Shown here one piece after another: positions 29,066 to 39,053 of a stretch of DNA of 43,007 bases (position 1 is the first letter of the stretch; each line of letters starts with the position of its first letter). The DNA is from Globisporangium splendens. Taxonomy: Eukaryota > Oomycota > Peronosporomycetes > Pythiales > Pythiaceae. The stretch is taken from the NCBI GenBank assembly GCA_006386115.1, contig VFIW01000114.1, positions 1-43,007 on the forward strand. The letters run 5' to 3'. Position numbers and translations under genes: made by a program. Below the pieces are notes generated by a model. It did no database searches and was not told where the DNA came from. It worked only from the letters and a program-made list of their open reading frames with translations.

Positions 29066-29557
29066 ATGGCGCACGGGAACGAAGAGAACAAGCAAAATGA
29101 CATCACCGGCGAATGGGAAGTCCAACTCTTCGACTGCTCGGCACCACACCACCTCCTCGTTGCCATATTCCTTCCATGCGGCAGCGCCTACTACTCTGCC
29201 CGGGAGATCCAAAAGTTCCCCATTATCCTCGGCATTCTCATCGGCGTCTTCTACTACGGCGCCATCGGCTGCGGAGTCTACACAGCGCTCAAGTGGGACG
29301 AAGATGCGGACAAGACGATCAGCATGGGCGGTCTCAAGATCCGCAAGACGCTCTTCGGTGCGGCGTACGCGGGGATGCACTTTTTGATCGGCGTGGTGCT
29401 GCTTCGTGGATGGGTGCGCGCGTTCTACGGCATCCCTGGTGGCAAGCTGATCGATGCGCCTGTGGGCTGTTTCTTGTCGTGCTGTGCGTTGGCTCAGATG
29501 TCCAAGCACGTTGAAAAGTCGAAAGCCAAAGACACGCTCCCAGCATACTCGACCTAG
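29066..29557 (+). CDS. PLAC8-family Cys-rich small membrane protein, copy 4
   Basis: 163 residues, the shortest copy, with only a brief N-terminus (MAHGNEENKQNDI) before GEWEVQLFDC. The core shares VQLFDC, LLVAIF, AREIQKFPI and FYYGAIG with copy 1, and is followed by the common charged loop, hydrophobic segment and GCFLSCCALAQMSKHV. It ends KAKDTLPAYST. It lies convergent with the insulysin gene, 221 bp from its stop. Function not inferable beyond the family. Confidence 0.88.
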   Translation: MAHGNEENKQNDITGEWEVQLFDCSAPHHLLVAIFLPCGSAYYSAREIQKFPIILGILIGVFYYGAIGCGVYTALKWDEDADKTISMGGLKIRKTLFGAAYAGMHFLIGVVLLRGWVRAFYGIPGGKLIDAPVGCFLSCCALAQMSKHVEKSKAKDTLPAYST

Positions 29558-29778
29558 ACATCAAATCATTCAAAGCAAACACACAAATCGACTGCATACG
29601 AAATGGAGAGTAGCACTTGAGGAATGCTGCATCAACCGGTTTGGCAGCCTGAAGGCTACGACTCATTCATAAAGGAAAAAGATAAACTTGTATTGTTTTT
29701 GTCGATGTTTCTCTGTTCTATAGTCCTACGAATGGATAAACAGTTCTAGCACCTCATGGCGACTGGAAAGGGATTGCT

Positions 29779-32700
29779 TCAACAGGTCTTCTTCTTAGCG
29801 ACAGCGCGCGGAGTCGGAAGGCCGTAGAACGTGGCACGGCGTTTGAACTCGCGTGGATCGTCGATGAAGAGCTTCGTCGTTCCGTCAGTAGCCTGCCCAT
29901 CAGCCAATGTCCCAAGCGTCGTCGCAGCGAGCAAACCTGCCTGGGTACTACAACTCCATGGCGAGAGTCCTGTTGTTTCAGCTTCGTCGCCTTGCAGTCG
30001 TGCCAGTGGAGTCGTATTGCCAAAGATCTGCACACTTAGTTTCTTCCGTTTAGCGGCACTTGGACTGATATGTTTGTCGTAGAACTGCAGCACGTCGGAC
30101 GGCTGCAACGTCGTCACGAGTTGCGCCAGTACCTCCTTGCGGTCAAATACGTACTCGTGGTTCGTGATCTCCGTCAGCAAGAACTGGACCTCTTCTTCCT
30201 GACTTTTCGGCTTCTCTGAGTACTCCTTCACGATCGTTTGGATGTACTTTTGAAACTGCGCAGTGTCCATCGACACGAGAGACGCTCGAAAGTCGCTCCA
30301 GAACGCATCGATGCGCTGCTCCAGGTACTCTGGCGCCGCCACATTGGACTGCAGGATGATCCGGAAAAACTGGATCCCATTCGACCTCGCAGGAGTCGAG
30401 AACACCGTGTACCCAAGCTGCTCCTTTGTGCGCAGCTGGTTAAACAGCGGCTCCTGAGCAATCTGGGAGAAAAGCGCAAGCTTGACGCGATCAAGGAGGT
30501 TCTCTTCGCCGATCTGGTAGACTGAGTCCAGCGCGCAGTTAGTGTTATCAGGATTTGGGTCGAGCTTGCGATAGATGCACTCGACGCCCTGGGGTAAGTT
30601 GATCTGCCGCGCCATCCAGTACCGCTGTGATTCTGCGACTGGCAATGAGAACGGCCGATGGATCTGCTCGACGACCATGTTCGCGATCTCGAGAGTGCCT
30701 TCCTGAGTGACGTTCCCGTAGAGAAATGCTTCCAGGAAGACTTGCTGAAACGTGCGGTGGCTGTGATTCACCAGCATCGCAAAGGTGCATTGCCCGACTG
30801 CAGCGATTAGTTCGTCGTGGGTCCACGCGATGTCCTGGAGGAAAAATGTGGTTTCGTGCATCGCATGGCGGAACGCTTCTTCGAGCTTCACGTTCTCATA
30901 CGCTCGGCACGCTGCCTGCTTGACGCGATCGAACGTCTCTTCCTTGATGTGATCGGCAAACGAAGCCATGACCTCCACAATGCGGCGCACGAGCACAGGC
31001 AGCTTCGCACTGTACCCGATCGCACCGAGGTGGATCGTACTGCCCCTGACTGCCAGATCGTAGTGCATCCCAGCCAAAGACGCGTCGTAGGCGTACTCTG
31101 TTAGCTCATCTTGGATGCACATCACGAAGAGGTCCGAGAGCGCGTAGGCCAGCGGGGAGTTGTTCACTAAAGGCGAATGGAATGTCAGCGCTGCATGGAT
31201 CTTTGGCTTCTTGAAATGTACATCGGACTTCATCCACAGGCGGCACATATCGTCATCACGCACAAGCGCCGGGTATTTTTGCTGCTCATTGACTTGGCTC
31301 TTGTCGATCAGAGCAAAGTCGGACGAGATGAACTCGTTGCGTCCCGGCAGGAAAAGCACTGGGTTCTTTTCTGGGGTGCTCATTTTCTGCAGGAATTCGG
31401 TACTCAGTGGTGTATCGCGATACTTTGTGCCATACCATTTCTCTTCCGACGTTGCGATCGGTTCCATGGACTTGCAGACTACAAGCAGCTTCATGTTGGC
31501 CGGTGTCATGAGATGGAGGAGTTCCTGGATCTGCTCGCATTCGTACGGGTAGTGCAGCGTGCCCTGGGTCAAAATGTCCTGCTTTGGGTGCGACTGCATG
31601 ATGCCTGCGATCGACGACGTGTAGTTGATCGGATGGTGTTTACTTTGGAAGAGGAAGTGCATGATGGCGAGGTTCTCCAGCTCTTCAAACATCCACTTTT
31701 CAAACTGAGACTCCGTGAGCAGATGCAAATACTGGAACAGTGCGAGAAGGACATCCTCCAGATGCGCGATACCATCTTCGGTCACGTCCAGGTTGATCAG
31801 AAACAGCGAGAACTCGTCGTGCTCTTCGTCGATGCCTGCACTCAGCGAGTTCACCCACTTGTTCTTCTTCAGATACGACAGCAGCGAGCCTTGGCCCTCG
31901 TGGCCGATCAGGTGCGCGAGCACGGACGTGTGTTGCTGTGTGTATCGCACGCCGCGAACCGGCGGAAGCTGCCACGTGACGCCGACAATCTTGAGATCTT
32001 TAACGGGGACCACATCGAGTCGACGCGCCAGATGCTCCTTGTTGAACGGCAGCTCGCCTGTAAACGACGGCTTGGCGCGGCCAGTGTTGCGGATGTCCGA
32101 GAACAGCTCCTGCACCCATCGACTGAGCACGTCCACGTCTTCTTTGCCGTAAACCACGAGCTTCATCATGTTTGCCGAGTAGTACTCTTCATGGTAGTCC
32201 AGCAGCGCTTGGCGCACATCGATACCCTGCTCCTTCGGGGTCACACTGAGCGTCTGGAGGTTGCCGACGCCGTAGCGGTGGTTCGGGTGCTTGGGGTTGC
32301 CGAGCGCGCGGTGCGCCTGGTTGATGCGCCAGTAGTCGTCCTGCAGGTAGTTGGTGTTCTCCGAGTCGACGGCATTCATCTCGCGGTCCGTGGCGCTGGC
32401 CGTGAACAGCGGCGCGACGAAGAACTGCGCAAAGCGGTCGAGCGCTTCGTGCAGGTGTGGCGCGCTGACATCGAAGTAGAAGTTGGTGTCGCGCGCCGAC
32501 GTGTACGCGTTGCTGGAGCCGCCGTGCGCGCTCAGGAACGCGCTGTACGAGTTCTCGTCCGGGTACTTGGCCGTGCCCAGGAAGAGCATGTGCTCGCAGA
32601 AGTGCGCGAGCCCTGGGAGAGCGTCCGGGTCCGAGTGGAAACCCACGAGCACGTCCAGCGCCGCGGACGCCGACTCGGTCGCCGGGTCGCTCACCACGAG

Positions 32701-32814
32701 CGCCTGCAGACCGTTGCACAGCACTAGGTGCCGGTACTGGCGCTCGTCCAGCGGCGACACGTGGATGCCGTCGGGCGTGCGCGCCACGCGCGGCTGTGCC
32801 TGCATCTTTGGCAT
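29779..32814 (-). CDS. Insulysin-like (M16A) zinc metalloprotease
   Basis: Predicted insulin-degrading-enzyme homologue that cleaves small peptides inside a closed chamber, usually in the cytosol. Its 1011 residues match the family length of about 1000. The inverted zinc motif is HFCEH (H71, E74, H75), followed by MLFLGTAKYPDENSY; the third zinc ligand is E152 in NAVDSEN, 81 residues after H71 as in human IDE. The order continues as inactive M16 domains, with the RTKEQLGYTVFS segment typical of insulysins in the C-terminal half. I see no signal peptide. The start is the first ATG; another follows three codons later. It lies downstream of ABCC copy 3 on the same strand with 257 bp between them, which must hold its promoter. 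It appears intact and intronless. Long antisense ORFs over it are composition artefacts. Confidence 0.95.
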   Translation of the reverse strand: MPKMQAQPRVARTPDGIHVSPLDERQYRHLVLCNGLQALVVSDPATESASAALDVLVGFHSDPDALPGLAHFCEHMLFLGTAKYPDENSYSAFLSAHGGSSNAYTSARDTNFYFDVSAPHLHEALDRFAQFFVAPLFTASATDREMNAVDSENTNYLQDDYWRINQAHRALGNPKHPNHRYGVGNLQTLSVTPKEQGIDVRQALLDYHEEYYSANMMKLVVYGKEDVDVLSRWVQELFSDIRNTGRAKPSFTGELPFNKEHLARRLDVVPVKDLKIVGVTWQLPPVRGVRYTQQHTSVLAHLIGHEGQGSLLSYLKKNKWVNSLSAGIDEEHDEFSLFLINLDVTEDGIAHLEDVLLALFQYLHLLTESQFEKWMFEELENLAIMHFLFQSKHHPINYTSSIAGIMQSHPKQDILTQGTLHYPYECEQIQELLHLMTPANMKLLVVCKSMEPIATSEEKWYGTKYRDTPLSTEFLQKMSTPEKNPVLFLPGRNEFISSDFALIDKSQVNEQQKYPALVRDDDMCRLWMKSDVHFKKPKIHAALTFHSPLVNNSPLAYALSDLFVMCIQDELTEYAYDASLAGMHYDLAVRGSTIHLGAIGYSAKLPVLVRRIVEVMASFADHIKEETFDRVKQAACRAYENVKLEEAFRHAMHETTFFLQDIAWTHDELIAAVGQCTFAMLVNHSHRTFQQVFLEAFLYGNVTQEGTLEIANMVVEQIHRPFSLPVAESQRYWMARQINLPQGVECIYRKLDPNPDNTNCALDSVYQIGEENLLDRVKLALFSQIAQEPLFNQLRTKEQLGYTVFSTPARSNGIQFFRIILQSNVAAPEYLEQRIDAFWSDFRASLVSMDTAQFQKYIQTIVKEYSEKPKSQEEEVQFLLTEITNHEYVFDRKEVLAQLVTTLQPSDVLQFYDKHISPSAAKRKKLSVQIFGNTTPLARLQGDEAETTGLSPWSCSTQAGLLAATTLGTLADGQATDGTTKLFIDDPREFKRRATFYGLPTPRAVAKKKTC

Positions 32815-33071
32815 AATGCTGATGGGGAAACGACCAGATGACTTGCTTCATTGGTGGGTTGCGATGTCTGGTGTACCAGGAAAACGGTACACAATTGTAG
32901 TGTCATGAGACAAAATCTCAACCTCTTTATAAGAGATGCATCAATTTAACCGGTTAGATTTTTGTGTTGAAAGAAAAGGAAAAATCGGTCATATTTTTGA
33001 GACGTTGGACAAACAACAAATGTGACAAAATCTTCTCTACCAACATGTATTCTAATGGCAATCGCAGAATA

Positions 33072-36000
33072 CTACAACAAGCCATCCAAGTACCCGCCTT
33101 CTCTCGCCAACTCGTAAAACACACCCTTCGAGTCCTTTACCAAATTAGTCGGCGAATCAAACTCCACCACATTCCCATCGCTCAACACCATAATGCGATC
33201 CGACTCCAACACGGTCGCCAGACGATGCGCGATCGTCAGCACCGTCGCGTCCTTGAAGTCGCGATCGATCATCGTCTGCAACTTCTTCTCCGTCGCATGG
33301 TCGATCGACGCCGTCGCCTCATCCATCACCACAATGCGAGTCTGCGTCAACAACGCACGAGCCATGCACAGCATCTGACGCTCGCCCACACTGAAGTTCT
33401 CGCCATTCTCGCTCAACTCGTACGACAACTGGTTCTCCAACGCACCGATCTGTTCCTTCATCTCGACCTTTTCGAACGCCGACCAGATCTCTGCGTCCGT
33501 GAACTCATCGAACGGGTCCATGTAGGCACGCAGTGTTCCCTTGAACAAGACTGGCGATTGAGGGATGATCGACAACTTGGAGCGCAAAGAACGCAGAGGC
33601 ATGGTCGAGATGTCTTCGCCGTCGATCAGGATACGACCAGCATCCAACTCATTAATTCGGAAGAGCGCCATGGTGAGACTGGACTTGCCAGCGCCAGTTC
33701 GACCGACGATACCGATCTTCTCGTTGTTCTTGATGTCGAACGAGAGTCCCTTGAGCACAGCTGGAGCACCTTCCTTGTAGCTGAAGACGACGTTTTCAAA
33801 CTTGATCGAGCCGTGGCGTGGCCACTCGAGCGAAGGTTCGATTACCAGTGGCTGCTTGGATCCTTCAGCTGGGATTGAGGCGTACTCCATAATGCGCTCG
33901 GGGCTCACCATTAAGACCTCAAGCCGCGACCAACTGTGCACAAGACTAGACAGGGAATCGTCCACACTCAGCGCGTAGGTAAACGCTAAACCAACGAGAC
34001 CAGGAGACAGGAACGCGCGAAGATACACCAGAGAAGACACCACGACGATGACGACGCCACAGCCTAGCAGCTGCATGCGAACTTGGAACCACTGGCCGGT
34101 AGCAACTTCCGCAAACCACACTATGCTGTTGTCATTAATATACTTGAGGTTCTCCTGGACCATGCGATCCACGTATTCGGATCCGAACGCACGAATGAGA
34201 GCCACACCCTCCTCCGACTGAGTCACGTAGCTCAAAACTGGAGACGAAGACACCTTCCACAGGCGCCACAACTCGCGCGAAGGCGCCAAGTAGAAGCGAG
34301 CAAACTTCACGTACATAATCACGAGCGGAATAATGAGCACACCCAGAAAGTTTACCGTGTAAACCGCAGTCGCAAGTTGGCACACGGTGAAGAAAAAAGT
34401 CGCCAAGAAACCGCCGTAGGCAAATGGAAGCATAAAGTCAACCGACGACATATCGTCCCCATAGCGATTCACGATACGACCAATCGGGTTGGCGTCGAAA
34501 AAGCGCAACGGAGCATTCAGCAACGAACGAGTCATGGAGTCGAAGAGGTGACGCGAGGCGCGAAGACCGACAAACGCGACCGTAGTCGAACGCGCCAGCA
34601 CCATCAAAGCAGCACCCATTCCCAGGTACGCGTAGATCTTCATATTGTACCCCGTGTCGTCCTCGTTGTACTTGCCGAGCTTCTCGCCGGTCCAGCGGCT
34701 CAACCACAAGTCACTGCTGATCTGGAATCCTTGCCACATCGTCTGCACGATCAGCAAGAAAATGCACACTTTCACGCCACCAAGCGAGTTGAAGTACTCC
34801 AAGAAGACCTCCTTCGACACGCGACCTTCCTCGCGCTCTTCATCATCCACCAAGCGACCAGCATCAGCCAGCACGGCCTTGCTTTCCTCAGTCTCGTGCT
34901 CATGCGCTTCCTGGAGTTTGCGTGGAGAGAGGTTGTTCGCCGCGTAAAAGCTTCGTGGCTTCGTCATCTCCTTGCGCTCGCCCTTCAGTTTGCTGTTCTC
35001 GACCAGAATCTTGTAGTTGGCAGCTTCCGACGCGATGATATCGGGGCTGTGAGTCACCAGCACAATCGTCTTGCTCTCCAGAAGACCACAGATGCACTTG
35101 CTGAAGATCTCGCTTTGAACCACAGCATCCACCGCAGCGAGTGGTGAGTCGAGGATAAACAGATCCGCATCCGAGTAGCACGCTCTTGCCAGACTCACTC
35201 GTGCCTTTTGACCGCCCGAGAGGTTCACGCCTTTTTGACCGATTTCAGTCGCGTCGCCACCGGGAAACCCGGCAAGATCTGGCAGCAAGCCACACGCATC
35301 CAACACTTTCTGGTACTTGCGCTCGTCGTACTCTTTGCCAAACAAGATGTTCTCTCGGATCGTCATGTTTTGAATCCACGTCTGCTGCGAGTAGTACGCG
35401 ACACGACCGCGCAAGAAGACGCTGCCAGAGGTCTTCTCCATTTCGCCAAGAAGAGCCGAGCACAGCGACGACTTGCCGCCACCAACGGCTCCGTGGACGA
35501 CAACGAGGTCTCCTTCCTTGACCCTCAAATTCACATCTTGCAGCAATGGAGTATCCTTGTTCCATCCAAAGCACCCACCTTCCACTACAATGACCACGTC
35601 CTCAGGCTGCCCAGTTGCGTCACGGGTCACGTTGGATGGATCATATTCGTGCATATCGAGGAAATCAGACACACGATCAAGCGACACCTTGGCTTCGATG
35701 CACGTCTGAATCACGTTTGGCAAATCGCGGAGAGGATCACGGAGCGCATTGAACAGCGCAATCGCAGTGAAGACCTTGGCGGCCGTCAACATTTGGCCCA
35801 TAGCAATCGAGTACACGGCAAACGAGACAATCGACACGAACAATGGAGAAGCCCACAGCACGAAGATCGACAACGCATTCAAGTACATGGATTGCGCCAA
35901 CGACGCGAGCTCGCGCGAACGCAACTTTCGGATTTTTTCGGCAAACTTACTCTCCCAGGCGTTCAGCTTCACGATCTGGATCGCGCCAAACACTTCCTTG

Positions 36001-36854
36001 ATCACCTTCATACGATCGTCCTCGCGTTCCATGAGGTTCTCAAATGCGTCGCCGGAGAACTTTGCGATAATGAAGCTCGCAAGCATCGAAATACCAATGA
36101 CGGCGAGTCCAGCGAACGCGGCGAGATCGATCACTTCGTACAGCATGTACACCACAACGCCGATCTGCACGGGGAGGATCCACAGACCGTTGACCTCGCA
36201 CGCTACCCACAACACATTCGACATATCCGACGTGAACAGGTTGGAAATATCGACTGTCTTGGCCTCATTCTTGCTCTGGATGCTTCGTCGCATCGCCTTC
36301 TGGAAGAGAAGTGTCTTTAAATTCATCGCGATGCGCAGTGCCACCAGTTCCATGTAGAAATTCACTTGAGCAGCCACGATCGCATTCAACAATCGCGATG
36401 CGAAAAACGCGCCGAGCCAAATCGTCAGGTCTTCAACATCGATCTCTGGCGCCGTGAACGCATCGATCACGTGGTGCAGCACTTGCGGCGCAAACAGGTT
36501 GCACGCCGTGGAGAATGCCACCGCGAGTCCGGAGAGGAAGAAGGAGCCGCCATACGTGTAGAACATGGCCTTGATCACGCCTCGGTTGTGGCGGAGGTAC
36601 TGCTCGTTGTACTTTTCGAACGCGACCGAGGTCTGGTTCTCGCCCTCGAGCGCCCACAGGTCGTCGTTGTTGAGCTGGCGCTCGTTGCCCTTGGCCATCA
36701 TCGGCGTTGCATATGAGAAGAGCATGCGCGAGAAGAACGACGCCGTGCTGGGCGTGACCTTGGGCGGCGGCGCGTTGTCCGTTGGGTCAGCTGACGCATC
36801 GTGAAGTGCACCGTAGTCCTTCTTGCGCGGCGATGACTGCAGCAGTGAACTCAT
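33072..36854 (-). CDS. ABC transporter, ABCC (MRP) subfamily, short form, copy 3
   Basis: Full ABCC exporter of 1260 residues, TMD1-NBD1-TMD2-NBD2 without TMD0. NBD1 Walker A is GAVGGGKSS (about 455), as in copy 2; the signature reads LSGGQKARVS, and Walker B ends in Asp. NBD2 has GRTGAGKSS (about 1051), FSVGERQ and VVMDEATASID. It is highly similar to copy 2 through both TMDs and NBD1. A short stretch of clear divergence before NBD2 (about 33800-33900) gives way to near-identity with copies 1 and 2 from about 33765 down to 33110, after which the tail differs (YLDGLL). The MSSLLQSSPRKK start aligns with copy 2. Substrate not known. Confidence 0.93.
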   Translation of the reverse strand: MSSLLQSSPRKKDYGALHDASADPTDNAPPPKVTPSTASFFSRMLFSYATPMMAKGNERQLNNDDLWALEGENQTSVAFEKYNEQYLRHNRGVIKAMFYTYGGSFFLSGLAVAFSTACNLFAPQVLHHVIDAFTAPEIDVEDLTIWLGAFFASRLLNAIVAAQVNFYMELVALRIAMNLKTLLFQKAMRRSIQSKNEAKTVDISNLFTSDMSNVLWVACEVNGLWILPVQIGVVVYMLYEVIDLAAFAGLAVIGISMLASFIIAKFSGDAFENLMEREDDRMKVIKEVFGAIQIVKLNAWESKFAEKIRKLRSRELASLAQSMYLNALSIFVLWASPLFVSIVSFAVYSIAMGQMLTAAKVFTAIALFNALRDPLRDLPNVIQTCIEAKVSLDRVSDFLDMHEYDPSNVTRDATGQPEDVVIVVEGGCFGWNKDTPLLQDVNLRVKEGDLVVVHGAVGGGKSSLCSALLGEMEKTSGSVFLRGRVAYYSQQTWIQNMTIRENILFGKEYDERKYQKVLDACGLLPDLAGFPGGDATEIGQKGVNLSGGQKARVSLARACYSDADLFILDSPLAAVDAVVQSEIFSKCICGLLESKTIVLVTHSPDIIASEAANYKILVENSKLKGERKEMTKPRSFYAANNLSPRKLQEAHEHETEESKAVLADAGRLVDDEEREEGRVSKEVFLEYFNSLGGVKVCIFLLIVQTMWQGFQISSDLWLSRWTGEKLGKYNEDDTGYNMKIYAYLGMGAALMVLARSTTVAFVGLRASRHLFDSMTRSLLNAPLRFFDANPIGRIVNRYGDDMSSVDFMLPFAYGGFLATFFFTVCQLATAVYTVNFLGVLIIPLVIMYVKFARFYLAPSRELWRLWKVSSSPVLSYVTQSEEGVALIRAFGSEYVDRMVQENLKYINDNSIVWFAEVATGQWFQVRMQLLGCGVVIVVVSSLVYLRAFLSPGLVGLAFTYALSVDDSLSSLVHSWSRLEVLMVSPERIMEYASIPAEGSKQPLVIEPSLEWPRHGSIKFENVVFSYKEGAPAVLKGLSFDIKNNEKIGIVGRTGAGKSSLTMALFRINELDAGRILIDGEDISTMPLRSLRSKLSIIPQSPVLFKGTLRAYMDPFDEFTDAEIWSAFEKVEMKEQIGALENQLSYELSENGENFSVGERQMLCMARALLTQTRIVVMDEATASIDHATEKKLQTMIDRDFKDATVLTIAHRLATVLESDRIMVLSDGNVVEFDSPTNLVKDSKGVFYELAREGGYLDGLL

Positions 36855-36890
36855 TGCTGGGAGGATGAGGAGGTGGTGCGCTTGTCGAAG

Positions 36891-36907
36891 CAGATTGCGT
36901 TGTGAGC
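36891..36907 (-). promoter_or_regulatory. Putative initiator-like element of ABCC copy 3
   Basis: On the minus strand GCTCACAACGCAATCTG lies 37-53 nt before the ATG. It parallels the element before copy 2 and partly fits the oomycete initiator/FPR (GCTCA...CAAT.T). Confidence 0.35.
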
Positions 36908-38397
36908 AAAGTCAACTGAACGAAACACGAGCAGCGAGAGTGGTTGACACGTACCAAGATGCGATTGCACTCAAAAACGATTTGACATGACACCCCACTG
37001 CTGCACCGCATACAGTCCTGAAAGGTTGTTCAATGGTTACCTGGGATAGGTAAAACCGCAATCATCATCATGCAATCTGTCAGCGCCAACAGCTGGACAG
37101 GACAGACGAACACAGTAGATTCGATCGGATTCACGAGGGTATCGAAAGAAGCAACCGCATCGCGACACTGTTGAGCACGAGGTATGATGGGAGTATCCGT
37201 TTCTGAAGGTCCATGAGGTAGGCTGTTCCATGTTCCGACGTTGCACCGCAGAGAACGAAACGGGAACGATCGCTGCGGCTGTTCATCAGGTTGACGCGCG
37301 AATGAGGGACCCAATGTCACAGTAATCATCATCCCTATTGAGCTGACTTTCGATGGGTAGAAACTCCACTGCAGTCGTGACTCGATGGATGGGCACCCAT
37401 TGTTTGCCTAAGATTTGATCAATTCTCTAATCCTCAACTTCAAATTTGTGCAGAGGTGAAGAGTCACAAGCATGCGTAGAGCATGCACGTAAGCGCACGC
37501 ACGCTGATTTACGCGTGGATGCAACACTTGGTGCGCATCTCTAGCAGAAGCCGTGCGTACCAACCTTTAGCCCACTTGCACCTAAAACGTTTAGCCGAAA
37601 GGCGACCTCACCTGCAATGAATTTGGGTGGGTTTAGCTCAATTATCAGCATTAATTCCTACCAATACCATTTTCAGCATCCACCTGTGCTTGTTGGCTGG
37701 CATTCAACCCTACCTACGATTTCTGACACGGAAGTGTGGTCGAGACTAGCCCCTCCTGGAAGGCCAACTGAAGCACCTACAGTCTGCAGTTTATGCACAA
37801 ATTGGCACGTCCGTCCGTCACAACCCATTTTGTATAAAACTACACAACCTTTACGGATCCGAGTAACATTTTACACTTTGTTCCAGTATAGCTCTATTGT
37901 TATGGCCTTTTACTTTTGGCGTTTTGTCTCGATGCGGATACCAAGCGTATAAAATGGCAGTATCGTATGCTCATCGCAAACAAAGCCATTTCATTGGACG
38001 AAAAATGGTACCTTCAGGGCATAGTAAGGGTTCAGTGGGGTGTAGTCAGAGGGGGCCACAGAGTGTGGTTATAAACCTAAGTCTGTGTTGTCCAGTAACG
38101 CCATTGCGTGAGGTATCGCATTGCTGCAGTGCAGTGCACGCCACTCCCGCTCCGAGCGAGGCGATTTGTCTGCGGCCCAATTCGCCAAGAGATCCACCTC
38201 GAAACTACTGCACATTGAAATTGCTACCGTTCTGACCGATCAAAAGAGACCACCTCCTTAGGCAGTTACTGGTCTTGGGAACCGGTTTCTGATTCTGCGC
38301 GAATCAGAACAACAAAGGCTGCAGATGGCACCCGCCTGTAAGAGGCTATCCGAGACATCCTCGAACACAGCACGCACGCTTGCGCTTGAAGAGGAAG
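36908..38397. other. Region between ABCC copy 3 and the second retroelement
   Basis: No supported gene; ORFs of 60-110 codons overlap without recognisable motifs. A perfect 9-bp hairpin (TTCTGATTC/GAATCAGAA, 5-nt loop) lies at 38287-38309, about 90 bp before the LTR. Confidence 0.45.
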
Positions 38398-39051
38398 TGT
38401 AATGGGCTATACCTAGCCATTACATGAAGGTGGATCTGTTCCCAGATCTAGTGTGCCACACACCACCTTCAGTGTGCACTGTGGAGAGACAAATAACAAA
38501 GGGATTACAGTACGACAGTCCCCACATGCACATGTGACGTCATCCCATGACGTCACGAGCGCTCTCTGTGCTGATCAGTGCAGAATGTTGTTCACATGTA
38601 CTAATCAGTACAGAGTGATGACATCCATGTACTAATCAAGTACTGCGTGATGGTTCCTACTTGGGAAACTGCACTGGTGATGAGACCGACGTGTGTCTGC
38701 CACCTAAAGTGAGTGGCTGTAGCCAATCACTTTGCAGGGAGTTTTCCACGGGACTTCAAGTTCAAGTTTATCGAAGATCTCGTGGGTTCAACCTCAGTGT
38801 ACCCAAGGTTTTATATATCAGATTCATAGGTTTTATTGTGTCTGTTTAGGTTTTAGTTATAAAACCTCTAGGATCCCTTGGGGTTCATTTACATGTAGCG
38901 ACAGGAACCATAAGCATTTCAATTCAGTTGCAATTTTACCCTCAAGTACTCAAGTCGTCTTCTCTCCCTCCAAGTCGGGAGATCGCTTCCTCAAGTCGCA
39001 CAAGCGTGTGTGCCGTGTTTCGGGGACTGTTGTGAACAGCGCCCCATTACA
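38398..39051 (+). repeat. Proposed 5' LTR of the second element (654 bp)
   Basis: The right end (CCCCATTACA, 39051) is set by the primer-binding site two bases later. The left end is proposed at TGTAATGGG (38398), the reverse complement of the right end. The start also forms a local imperfect palindrome with TAGCCATTACA at 38414-38424, so the left boundary is less sure. Inside are nested TGACGTCA palindromes (38534-38556) and a duplicated CATGTACTAATCA unit (from 38595 and 38626). The other LTR is outside the window, so no direct comparison is possible. Confidence 0.6.
38534..38556. promoter_or_regulatory. Paired TGACGTCA (CRE/bZIP-like) sites in the LTR
   Basis: GTGACGTCAT and ATGACGTCAC are each built on the 8-bp palindrome TGACGTCA and are reverse complements of one another around a CCC spacer. 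TGACGTCA is the classical ATF/CREB-type bZIP site; use by an oomycete bZIP factor is inference. Confidence 0.5.
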
Positions 39052-39053
39052 CC

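Noticed and set aside
31177..32727. 516-codon ORF antisense to the insulysin gene
   Set aside because: It mirrors a GC-rich coding frame, has low-complexity His/Val/Arg composition and no recognisable domain; the minus-strand frame carries the full M16 signature.
34083..36320. Two long plus-strand ORFs (354 and 370 codons) over ABCC copy 3
   Set aside because: Antisense shadows of the transporter; similar shadow ORFs occur over copies 1 and 2, as expected when the sense sequence is shared.
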